This document shows positions 50,175 through 60,564 of a DNA stretch of 64,000 nucleotides, one piece after another. Each line of letters starts with the position of its first letter. Positions within the stretch are counted from its first letter, which is position 1. This stretch comes from Paramacrobiotus metropolitanus (Eukaryota > Tardigrada > Eutardigrada > Parachela > Macrobiotidae): positions 124,001 through 188,000 of the forward strand of contig NW_026570271.1 in NCBI RefSeq assembly GCF_019649055.1, in the 5' to 3' direction. The position numbers were made by a program, and so were the translations under genes. The notes under the pieces are model-generated. The model had not been told where the DNA came from. It saw nothing but the letters and a program-made list of their open reading frames with translations, and searched no databases.

Positions 50175-52450
50175 GTCAAGTAATTGTTCCTTTCCAGTTT
50201 AAGAACAAATCGTACTACAAAAACTAAACTTTTGATAGTTGACAAAGTAAGGAATTTTGTAGATAATACAGTCATACGAGAGCATGCGAAGCAGCGATTG
50301 AAGCCGAGATTACAATTTGAGCAGTTTTGCCGAACTAAAATCCCACATCAGCATTTTGCTTTTCGTCGGAGCACATATTACCCAGAAGACGCAGTTTAAG
50401 AATGCTTTCAGTGCCTAAATGCCTAAGTAAGAGTAAATATTGCCACAGTCTACTATAATAGTCCACCTACTCCTGTCAGCCGCTGTATCTGAAACTTGTT
50501 CATGTTAAAGGACAAAAATCTCATTAACAAAGACCGCGCTAAATGGGTTGAGCGCTGAGTGAAAATCTTGCCGTTCCTTCTGCACAGGAGAACACTTTCT
50601 TTTGCGTCTGACAACAGACAGGCTGGTGTGATTTGTATCTTCTAGTGCAATAACTTCCAGTAGGGAGATAGAGCAAGGACAAACGCTTGCGAATTCCGCA
50701 TAGGTGTGCAAGACGCATCTTTGTTCCATGCGAATGTGACTGTTATCCCGCAAGGTAAACAAAACCCCATTTACGCGCGCCAGCTTGTTTACATAAGGAA
50801 TCAAGTTGTTCAGTTTCCTTCGAAGACTAATCTCACTGTAAGCCTATATAACCTTTCACTATGGTATTGCTCAATACAGGCAAGGCTTTTCATGTAATTA
50901 GCTTTTCATTATCTAGCTGGACAGGGACACAAGAGACAGCACGAGACGGGACAACAGCTGATATTGTGATTTACGGCCGGTAGACAAAATTCGCTGGCTT
51001 TCACGGCTTGAACAGTCACTGTAATTGTTATAATCGCTGTCCAGCCCTTTCGGCTTCCTACTCTAGGGATGGCAGCAACCGAGCGCGACCTCATAAAAAT
51101 TTATTCTAGTTTCGACCACGCTTTCATCGATTGATTGCTGTGAGCCTGTGAGTGATACAAACTTTAACGCGACAAAAAATTGCTTTAAAGGTAAGTAAGC
51201 TTCTGCTCCTTGATGTGCAATTATTGGGCAAGAGCCATTCCGGGCTAATATCAGCGCGTACGGACCAGCCGAAAGCCCTTGAACTGAAATGATTTTCGAA
51301 GGACCTTATCAAGATAAAGATCTATATTACAACGGAAAACCCCGTACGATCTGGTCAGAACAAACCAAAAAATTAATCGAAAAACTGATAACGCCATTCG
51401 ATTTCGCATGTCTGGAAACTGTGTCACTTGCATTTTGTTTTAAAAATTATTCACTTTGGCTCCCGTGCTCGTGCCGGTAAAGCTGAAAGCTCAAGGTGAC
51501 CTTGAAAATAATTTCCAAGTCCGGTTGCATAGAGAAAAAATCATTAGAATTAAACTGGTACATTTTTAGACCAGCAAATTAAAAACATTTAAACTTTTAC
51601 TCCTACAAAACTGGAAAAACCAATAATATTAGCAGTAACACAAACGATGCTGCTAGGGGATGGCTTCGTTTCAATAAATCGTTAACAATTTAAAGCGCTC
51701 AAAACCATGACTTAAGAATAAGAACGCTCGTTAAAAGCCACTTGAAGGCAGCTGTAAAAGAAACTGACCATCGCAATCGTTCACAACTTCACACGGCCTG
51801 AGTGCCTGACCTTTCATTGCAGTCCGAGCAAAACTAAGGACATTTGAGATCTTTATTATTACAAAAAAAGGGATACACGAACGCAGCTGTCCCGTATAGA
51901 ATCAGCAAAAACCGTTTCCATTGTCTGAGCACAGTGCAGAGCACACAGCCCGCTTGGCGAACGAGTGACCGAAGTACCGCTACTGTCCAGAGCACACAGC
52001 CCCCTAGGTGATGGAATGACCGAACTACCACCAGCATCTAATGCAAGCGTTCTTTACGTTGAAATTTTCTACCTCGTAGACTCAGAGTCGGGATGAAAAA
52101 TTTTACAAAGATTCCCTTCTGAGTCAAAGCATGCATCTGAGTGCAAAAATGCCGTAAATTCACTTATTATCCTATCTAAGTTTTAGCGCTTCTTTCGGAC
52201 CGTTTTATTTTGCTGAAGGAATAAGATGTTAACTAAACAGCTGATCGAAATCATTTGAATAAACCGGCCGTAGACTGGGGACCACAAGAAACGCGGAGGC
52301 GAAGCCGAGGCTGTTTCTTGTATATTGCTATTGTGGCAAGAGTTGCGTGTAATATTTATCGGAAAATTTGTCAGGCACTTCAACTACATAACCGGCAAGT
52401 TAATATAAAGCTAATATCTTTTTTACAAAATCGCCTAAGGAAACAACATT
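50175..52450. repeat. Segmental duplication 2, right copy, first part
   Basis: Matches 43915-44880 but is interrupted by about 1 kb (51300-52320) not present on the left. In that stretch I see no gene; GAGCACACAGCC recurs at 51937 and 51991, part of a local duplication of about 50 bases. Confidence 0.7.
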
Positions 52451-52920
52451 TACTTTGCAGGTCATCGCGGATTCATGAAATGTTGATGCAATAAGCATCA
52501 ACATACTTTGAATTATAAAATCACAAAGCAAGGCAGTTTCAGGAGAAGCGAAAAACAGCATAAGCAGCAAGCGTTTTGCTTTCGGCTGCAGCATTTGGCG
52601 AAATCATTCATCTGCCACATTTGAGCGATGCATCTGTTTCAGACATTATCTTTCATAACTGATTATGAAGCGGCGGATTTATGCAAAGTCGTGCCGGAGA
52701 CGACCACTGTGTATCCGCGTATCCGTACTGCTCGGATGCTGTGCTGTCCGGGATAGGCCAGGTGTCACGTGTGACATATTTTCGTTCACATCTTTTCGGA
52801 GAAAATGCCGAAAGGAAAATAAGATCGTGGCAGAAACTTCAGCAATATTTAGCACTCGTGGAAACAGGAATTTCTGCAAAATTATCAGCCATTATAGGTT
52901 AACCTATACCAAAGTTTATA
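52451..52920. other. No supported gene
   Basis: A plus frame at 52681-52902 with a helical-looking end (RSWQKLQQYLALVETGI) lacks supporting splice sites or a paralogue. Confidence 0.3.
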
Positions 52921-53170
52921 CCTATACCAAAGTCGAGTACTATTCAGACCGATTTCCAATGAAGCTGTTGCTGCTCTAGCGGAATAAGTGAACCTAACAC
53001 CATGTGCAAGCGTACCGTCCTTACCATCCGAATCGTGCTATACCAAAGTACCTATACCAAAGTCGAGTACTATTCAGACCGATTTCCAATGAAGCTGTTG
53101 CTGCTCTAGCGGAATAAGTGAACCTAACACCATGTGCAAGCGTACCGTCCTTACCATCCGAATCGTGCTA
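52921..53170. repeat. Recent 130-bp tandem duplication
   Basis: Bases 52921-53040 and 53051-53170 are identical over 120 bases, separated by TACCAAAGTA. The motif CCTATACCAAAGT also appears once more just upstream. Identity implies a recent event or an assembly duplication. Confidence 0.95.
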
Positions 53171-53179
53171 TTCTTTGGT

Positions 53180-53320
53180 CTCATCAGCTGCGGGCGTACT
53201 ATCTATGGTTTCACAACTTTCACTGCGACGCATTGGCGGAACTGGTTCGGCTGTGGCGTGACGACTGTGCTGATCCACCAAGTTTTCGAGAGTTGCAAGC
53301 ATAGCCAAAGGTGTTGGTTT
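53180..53320 (-). pseudogene. Relic of the family exon matching D's 37052-36903
   Basis: Minus-strand reading AMLATLENLVDQHSRHA, then PPMRRSESCET, resembles AMLANPENSVNHHNVHA, then QSMRRSKTSET in gene D; the upstream bases (CATCCAAACCA against CATACAAACCA) also match. No donor is left; the match stops at the tandem duplication. It probably belongs to gene F, with the Harbinger element now between. Confidence 0.55.
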
Positions 53321-53499
53321 GGATGCCGGGAATCGCGGTGGCCAGGGCTAATGTGCGCCATGTGTCTGGATACCCGACAGGGCTGTGTCTGGACCGCTTG
53401 TTCCGCTTGGTGTTCCAGACGGCCTTCCGGCCCAAGTGTGCTCCTGAGAGTGATGCTGCATGTTGCCGCGTGACCTCGGATTTTCTGTTTTCTTGAAGT

Positions 53500-53965
53500 T
53501 TTCTTAGGTTGTGGCAACTAAAATTTGTGCTTTTTGATGTTGTTGTTTCTTAGGTTTTCGTTGTGGCAACGAAATATTTTGATTATTGTGTTGTTTCTTA
53601 GGTTTCCGTTGTGGCAATTAAATGTCTAGTTTCTTATGCTGTTTCTTGAGATTTCGTTGTGACCACTACATGTTTTGTTGCTTAGGTGGTGTCTCTGGAG
53701 TTTTCGTTGTGGCAACTAAATTTCTTGTTTTCCTGTGTTTTCTTATGTTTTCATTGCGGCAACTAAATTTCTTGTTTTCCTGTGTTTTCTTATGTTTTCA
53801 TTGCGGCAACTAAATTTCTTGTTTTCCTGTGTTTTCTTATGTTTTCATTGCGGCAACTAAATTTCTTGTTTTCCTGTGTTTTCTTATGTTTTCATTGCGG
53901 CAACTAAATTTTTTGTTTGTTAATGTTTCTTATGTTTTCGTTGTGGCCACTAAATGTTTTGACTG
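53500..53965. repeat. 47-bp minisatellite
   Basis: Five near-identical 47-bp steps start at GGCAACTAAATTTC (53711, 53758, 53805, 53852, 53899), preceded by more degenerate units from about 53500 that contain TTTCTTAGGTTTTCGTTGTG. Ends about 30 bases before the Harbinger element. Confidence 0.95.
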
Positions 53966-54221
53966 CTTTATTGTATTTTTTTCTCTTACAAGTCAGATTA
54001 TTATCGCCCCACAGGCCCGGTAGACGGTAGCGATATACGGTCGATGCCGACCGCACCGGAAGCGCACCGGCTCACATCCTGTGTGATCGCAGCCGGGATA
54101 ACACGATGTACGGTGAACGACTATGCAGTATATGCACTGATTAATCCATTTTTATGTTTAGAAAAAACGAAATCAGTTTTCAACATTACCGTTTTATTTT
54201 ACAGAATTTCCGATAGCTAAA

Positions 54222-55430
54222 ATGCGGTGGTTTATAATTGCGAATCTGTTGAGAACTGGTAGAATAGATAAAAAACGATTTACGGCCTTGAGACTGCTGA
54301 AGAAAAGACAGGATGCGGCTCGATATCGTGAAACTCAGGAAGTGTGGCTGAGCAGCCATTTGATCTTGATCGCTTTTCTGATGTTGACTGCTGGAGAATG
54401 TTTCGCGTTAGAAAAGATGATATTGATAGACTGCGAGTTGCCCTGCGTATTCCGGAATCAGTTCGAACTTCAGAACGGGATAGGTGTACGGGAACGGAAG
54501 CGCTCTGTATCGTATTACGACGAATGTCGTACCCAAATCGATGGTGTGATCTGCGAGCCATCTTTGGCCGATCTCATGGTTCTTTGATGAGGATTTTTTA
54601 TCACACTCTGGAAACAATAGACGCACACTGGTCGCATTTACTTCGTGACCTTGAGCAGCGCTGGTTAACGGAAGGAGACTTCGACGAATTTTCGCGCGTC
54701 ATCACAGCGAAGGGTGGTGTTTATCCTGGTGTGATTGGATTTATAGATGGAACTGCACGAGAAATATGTCGGCCTAAAAGATATCAGCGGATTATGTACA
54801 GCGGTCACAAAAGATTTCACTGCACCAAGTGGCAGTCTGTTCTCTTTCCAAACGGTAAGCTAAAATAAGCATTTGCGCCATATTTTGCTACGCACGTGTG
54901 CATTGCGTAGTAAATCTCTGAGCTATTCTGCTATGTTCGGAATTTATTCACTGATGTTGTGATATCTTGTGCCTTTTGTAGGAATGATTGGTAACCTTTA
55001 TGGTGGAAAAGAAGGATCGATGCACGACAGCAGGCTCTTTGCAGAAAGTAATTTCCTACAGCAGTTCAGAGACAAGCAGGCTAACTTTCAACAGAAATAT
55101 TACGTCTACGGAGATTCTGGTTACGGCCGCAAAGATCTGTTAATTAAGCCATTTTCCCAAGTAGAGGCAGCCAGTAATCCCCTGAAAGAAGCTCTCAACG
55201 AGGCCATGTCGACAGTAAGAGAATCTGTTGAGTGGGGCTTCAAGGAAGTCGTCAAAGAATTCGCATTTGTTGATTTTAAAAAGCAGATGAAGATATTTGA
55301 GAAACCTGTTAATAAGATATTCAGAATCGCTGTGCTACTGACAAACTGCAGAAACTGTTTGTATCCAAATCAGGCTAGCCAGTATTTTAATTTAGAACCG
55401 CCATTCATTGAAGAGTATTTGCGAGATTAA
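54222..55430 (+). CDS. Harbinger transposase (DDE_Tnp_4 type)
   Basis: Two exons: 54222-54854 and 54982-55430, joined by consensus sites (ACG|GTAAGC, TTTTGTAG|G) in phase 1. Catalytic residues are visible: first Asp in FIDGTAREICRPKR, second Asp in YVYGDSGYGRKD, and Glu in ESVEWGFKEVVKEF. The N-terminal part has the usual helical region with TGTEALCIVLRRMSYPNR and FGRSHGS. The first about 40 codons (MRWFIIANLL to RETQEVW) lie in a different frame from the rest, changing near 54,340, so one frame change interrupts an otherwise complete enzyme of typical length. It would cut and paste the element together with the Myb-like partner. Six bases separate its stop from the partner's stop. Confidence 0.9.
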
Positions 55431-55436
55431 AAAAGT

Positions 55437-56719
55437 CTACAAGCCATAATATTTTTCCTGAATTTTTTCGTTCTCAATTTTTTTCAGTTCGACTTGAAGA
55501 CGTAATTTTTCCACTTCCAGTTCCTTTAAGCGCACTTCCTTAGCGTCTTCTGCCAATTTCATTTTTGCGGCCATTTCTTCTGCGGCTTTTGATTTTTCAA
55601 ACTCCAGGCGCTTATTGTCTGACTCCTTAAAGTAGTCCAGCCACTTCTCCTCAGCATCAACATTCTGGACTTTTGCCGCATTTGAGCGCGACGTGCGGAG
55701 CTTTTTCTCCAGCGCTTTTTTGGGAGATCCAACAAACTTAAATTTTCGCGGTGAAATTTTCATTCGCTTAGACGAATGTTTTTGGACCTCTCGAGACTTC
55801 AGTTCTTCGACCCAATCCTGCTCGTCACAGCCCGTCTCCTTCATCCATTCCTCCTTATTTAAAGCGAGCGAGGAAGCCGCTGCTATTAAAATTTACAAAA
55901 AAGCTAATTTATTAATGAATAAACACTTTAAATAACTCGAATTTTAGACATTTCAAGTGCATTACTTTTAATAGCTGCAGCACATTTGTTATGCAGAAAT
56001 AAATTATGATTGTTGTGCTTCGCCTGAACTAATAAAATGCAGTTTATTAATAGATTAATTAATACAAGATTTTATTCTCATTTTAATTCTCAGTCAACGG
56101 TTTTATGGTCTTTTACACGTACAAATTGCCAAATTCAGATGGTCTTCCTCGTCGTTCGGAATTTTGCGGCCGCGTTCGCCAGCAGTCTTCATAATTTTTG
56201 AGATTTCTTGGCGTTCTTTCTGTGCCTGAGTTGCTGCGCGTTTCTTCTCCGCCTCCGCATCCTCCGATCCCTTTATAAGTTCACATATCTCGGTGAGGAG
56301 CATTTCCATGCGTCCATATTGCTCTTCGGTACCACTGCGGCTTTTGTTTCGCAGATCTTCTGCCTTGAACCAGGCGACCAAGTTCGTTAGCCGATCCTTC
56401 GCAGCTCTTTCCGTCACAGGTTTCACAAAAATCTAAGAAATGCAGTTCTGGATCAGTAATCACAAAAGCACGGAAATTACTTGCGTTTTTTAAAAATACA
56501 TACTTGTTGGTAACAAAGCTTGATTTTTACCTTAGTGTCATCCAGAGCTCTTACGATATCTTTCCAAGCAGCACCTTTGTTATCCGCGACGTAGGGATTG
56601 TAATGCTTGACGAGGTCCAGGAGAACGAGATCAGATGTGGCGTTAAATCGACATTTTAGCTTTCGAACATTAGGAATATCAACGCCTGCTTCAGACGTTT
56701 GTGGTGTCGGAGACTCCAT
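55437..56719 (-). CDS. Harbinger Myb-like DNA-binding partner
   Basis: Exons (minus): 56719-56531, 56432-56123, 55879-55437. Lengths 189, 310 and 443 bp join in phases 0 and 1 to an uninterrupted 313-codon frame. Exon 1 holds a Myb/SANT-like trihelix (RKLKCRFNATSDLVLLDLVK, then AAWKDIVRALDD). Exons 2 and 3 are charged and helical, with a basic stretch (KHSSKRMKISPRKFKF) and a long C-terminal coiled coil (LKELEVEKLRLQVELKKIE). In this superfamily the Myb-like protein binds the transposon ends and helps bring the transposase into the nucleus. An in-frame ATG 15 codons further upstream is an alternative start. Confidence 0.85.
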
Positions 56720-57157
56720 TTCCAGTAACGAAAAGAACGTGACTACACTTACAGTATACTTCAAAAAACCTCACAAATCTCCTAAAGAAATCAAAAAACT
56801 TTAATTTTTAATTTCCTTTTTTCTTGCTGGGTGTTGTTTCGTAATCAGCAAAAAGCATAAAGAGATACGAACAACCAATCAGAATTCTGGAAATTCATTC
56901 GATCGAGCGGAACTGATATCCAAGTACATGCCACAGGTGGCGGTTGCTATTTCGCAGAAGGCAACGGTACGCCCACAGCAGAATAACGATAGGACAATTA
57001 CTTACCGTCACACTTATCGTATGACGGTCCGGTAAGGGTACTCCGTTGTGACGTTTAGGAGCCTACCGTATATCGCACCGTATATCGTAGGCCTTTTCTA
57101 ACGAGCGATAATAATCTATTAATGTCTAAATGCGGTACAGTATAAGCGTACCGCCGG

Positions 57158-57200
57158 GTAGCACCTGTGGCACCTTTCGTAACCAAAGAAAAAACCCAAA
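57158..57200. repeat. Solo copy of a recurrent element end
   Basis: GTAGCACCTGTGGCACCTTT followed by CGTAACCAAAGAAAAAA. It matches the inverted right end of the element at 14357-15295 and flank (CACCTGTGGCACGTTTCG) and the segment at 37080 (ATAGCACCTGTGGCACC). No partner end was found nearby. Confidence 0.6.
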
Positions 57201-57224
57201 GTAATTCAAGCTGTAATAATTATT

Positions 57225-57534
57225 GTACTTCGCAGGGGGAGTTTTCCCCTCATACATAAGCGAAACCTTGTTTTCCCCCGCACGGCTGCCTCTTAGTCGC
57301 TTGCATGAAGCCGCTCAAAGCTGGCTACAGTGTAAACCCGGTTTCTGAATTCTGAACAACTCAGCATATCAAATTGCGCAACTGCACAAGAGTGCGGAGA
57401 GATAACGGCTGCGCAGCGCACGCGCTGATTGTAATTATTATCGGTACTTCTATACGACTAAGCGGCGGAAGTGCGGGGAAAGCAAAGTTTCCCTTAATGT
57501 ATGAGGGGAAAACAAGAGGTCCTATGCGAAGCAC
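57225..57534. mobile_element. 310-bp fold-back MITE
   Basis: Arms of about 60 bases at 57225-57285 and 57470-57534 are inverted copies (GT(A/G)CTTCGCA then GTTTTCCCCTCATACAT then CCCCGCAC). No coding capacity and no clear target duplication. Confidence 0.75.
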
Positions 57535-58066
57535 TAATTGCAGCAGACACCCTATGGTGATGCATGGGCTTGCATGAATGTAGATCGTTTGTTAGGCTTC
57601 GCCGTTTGCTTTGGTTTCTACCATGTGACTATCAGTGTCTTATGTGAAAGGAACTGTGCGAAATTGCAGTGATGTGCGATGTCGACAGAAATATATCGTC
57701 CGTGTTGTCGCACCCTTGACTGCAGGAAAAAGCGCGTGATCGTTTGAAAATGCCCAAATCTCTCAAAAAAAACACAGAAAAAAGGCTCAAAAACGCCAGC
57801 TTCTTTTCGTTTTCGTATAAAATTCGTCGGTGCGACAACAAGCGCCTGGATTGCGCTCAGTTTCGGCTAGGAGTGCACCATTTTCCCGTTTTCTTCCTCC
57901 GGGAGGGCGCCCACGCCACCTCGCAGCGCAATACTGATGTCTATTGTCTATCGGTGTGGACAGTGCGATTGCCTAGCGAAAATTACAGTTCTGCCGGAGT
58001 CAGTAGCAATATGCGTCAAGAAACAAATACCGTATGAAGTCTACAGCAACACAAAAGCGATATTAC
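57535..58066. other. No gene seen
   Basis: Sequence between the MITE and the last recognised exon of F; the open frames on both strands overlap and lack support. Confidence 0.4.
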
Positions 58067-60564
58067 CTGTGAAACAAAACATCCCATATATATGGACAGC
58101 GCTGACGCTTGTCCGCCCAGCCTGGCTGTGACGTGGCAGGACTCAGTTCGGGAGTATCACACGGCGGAAGTCCTGGGCCGGACACAAGGATACTGTGGGC
58201 CATCTCCGTTGTTAGCCCCATTGCCTTAGCCAAATCGGCCAAGCGATAATTTTCACCAAAGAAATCATCATAGAGATTCCGTTCCGGCTCATAATGTCTG
58301 CTGGCCTCTACAAAGTAATTTTGTCTGATACTGAAAATTGCGCAGCATACAGAAGATTTGAGAAGTGTAAAATGCGAATACCAGCGTATGTACAATCAGT
58401 CATGTTAGTGAAAACTGGAATGTAGTTTGTACTAGTAAGTACTAATATGTTCTGCAATAACCAGTAAGCCGAATTTATCCACATGGCAGTGAGTGGTTTT
58501 AGAACATTCAAGCTTTATTCAAAATTTTAGAACACTGAAGTATATAGAATTTAGGTACCGTTTCCTTTCACCATACATGATCGATTCGATATATCTGTAC
58601 TGTATTTTCGTACAGAGATTGCTTATGCGAGTAACATAACGCAAAAACCGAGTTTCAGAATGAATAAGCCGGTTTCAATCATGTGACCGAAGCGGCGCCG
58701 CATGTGCCATTAAAGTTCTGTACAGCTGGGGTGTTGGCGGTCCGGCGGAAGCGGAGCAATGTCCTTTTTATATGTCAGCAGTTTTTATTTAAAAACGTGC
58801 ATTACCATACAAAAACCTCCGCACCAATATTAATTTATTTTATCAGTAATATAAGAACAGGTGGATAGTGCACCTACCAGAACGGTGTATTCCCAAATTC
58901 TGGTCCATGACAGAGTCGCACTGCGAGATGGCAATCGAAGCGTTTGTAGCTGCACCTCCTTCGGTGTTACTTGCAGTTAAATTAACATTTTCTGTTAAAT
59001 TTTGGTCGTAGCCATTGGTGGAAGAATGATCAGAACCGGAGCGAGAGGAATACGTGCGTGAACTGCCTGGACCTCTCCTTCGCATGGACTTTAAGCGAGC
59101 CGACCGGCGGCAGCCGGCACTGCTGTCATCCTTCTTTTCTTGCGATGACTCAGCCACCTGATTTTCCTCCACACTGACAGGCCTGAGCATGGAGAAAAGG
59201 GCAGGCTCCTCTTTACATTGCATCATGTCTTCTTTCTCTTCCTCACTAACGGGACGATGGTCCAGCGCGGCGAAACGGCAACCAGCGTGACGAATCACAG
59301 CGTCCACGGCGTTACCTGGTATGTTAACCTTGCGCATAATCTTTGTTCGTGAGTACCCACGACAGAACAGCTGAAATACGGTTATTCTTTGTTTGTCAGT
59401 AAGGTCGATCATCCGCTGCAACAGCTTCACAGTCGTTTGTTTAACATTGTACTGCTTCGCGATTTGGGCTATACTGTAATTTCTTTGGCTTGCTGGATGT
59501 TCGATCGATTTTTTCTGCCGTTTAGTCCACGTTGCTGGTCGTCGGTGGATTTTTCCTACTAAGAGAAAATTTTATCTCAACGATTTTGTAACTTTTTATT
59601 TACCATTCGTTCAATAACCATGTTGTGCCGGTCGGTATGTCCGCAAATAACTGACGTATTACAATAACCTTTCATTTTTTAAGTAGGTTAGAAACTATCA
59701 GACAAATAGAAAAATTACCATCGGTGGATCTTTCTTCGTGCTTACTTGCATACGTGTGATCAAAACCAGGATGAAACGCAAGTCTATGCTCAGCGCCAAG
59801 GTCACTATGTTGCACTTCACTGTCCGCGTTGCTCGGCGGACGCTCATCCAGCGCGTTCGCTTCTTGGTCGGCCAGCTTCACTTTTTGTGAGGCCCTTTCG
59901 CGTAATACAATCTGTGCTTGTATGCAAGGGTCATACAGTCGTGAGCATCCTTGGCGGGTTATCCCATTCTTCAGCAATAATAAACTAAGGAACCTTTCCG
60001 ATAGATTATACTTATTTTGGATATTCCGCAGACCGTAGCCCAATCTGAAGCAGTTCATTATGTTTTTCTCTCGCTCCGGACTGATAGCAGTGTAATCCAC
60101 TGCGGTAAAACTTCGTCCGGCGTACTCAAGTGCAGCGTTAGCGGCATCGACTGCTACGTTAACCTCGCGAATAATCTCTGTCATTGGGTAGCCGAGATCG
60201 AACAGTTCTATGATTTTTGTTCTTTGTTCGTTTGTAACGCCGGCCATTAGTAGTGCGTGTCTCACGGTTGTTACGCTAATGCTGAGCTGCTTGGCGATTT
60301 GTTCTGGCCTCTACTCTCGTTAGCGCGCCAGTTCCATGATCTCGTTTTCGTGTTTTTGGGGTAGCATCATTATCCGAGCATATTCTTCCTTAGCAAGAAA
60401 GTTTTGCAGTGCATACAGTACAAACTGACGCCCACGCGTTCCGCTGTCTGCTTCCGTGTGTAACCATGACTGCATAGCCCGCGAATTAGCCGTTCTTTTT
60501 CCTCATCCATTTCGTTGTTTGACAACTTTAGCAATCAGTACAAGTATCGCTGCAAATGGTTGTC
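58067..60564 (-). pseudogene. Gene F: paralogue with HTH core, extra HTH exon and YDDFFG exon
   Basis: Exons (minus): 60564-59719 (core), 59558-58878, 58330-58067. The core is bounded by the conserved acceptor (AACAG|GACAACC) and donor GATG|GTAATT; units 3 and 4 are open (IREVNVAVDAANAALEYAG to YNLSERFLSLLLLKNG) but the 5' third is out of frame. The second exon is 681 bp, open, phase 1-1 and carries two HTH-like units (IAQIAKQYNVKQTTV and LFCRGYSRTKIMRKVNIP), then an acidic and basic tail, ending at TCTG|GTAGGT. The third exon has the LYDDFFG module and ends RCPYIWDVLFHR followed by TAA, as in D, but its acceptor phase is off by one base. Probably decaying; the second exon may still be functional. 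Confidence 0.6.

Larger units (their letters stand above)
53995..57117. mobile_element. PIF/Harbinger DNA transposon
   Basis: A 3.1-kb element with the two-gene layout of the superfamily: transposase (plus) and Myb-like protein (minus), tail to tail. AGATTATTATCGC at 53995-54007 recurs inverted at 57105-57117, and GCGATATACGGT motifs lie subterminally at both ends. No clean 3-bp target duplication is evident, so the exact termini remain open. It lies between exons of paralogue F. Confidence 0.85.

Noticed and set aside
53992-57120. A TWA-type 3-bp target duplication for the Harbinger
   Set aside because: Bases just outside the 13-bp inverted repeats (GTC and ATT) do not match, and the termini may lie slightly inside.
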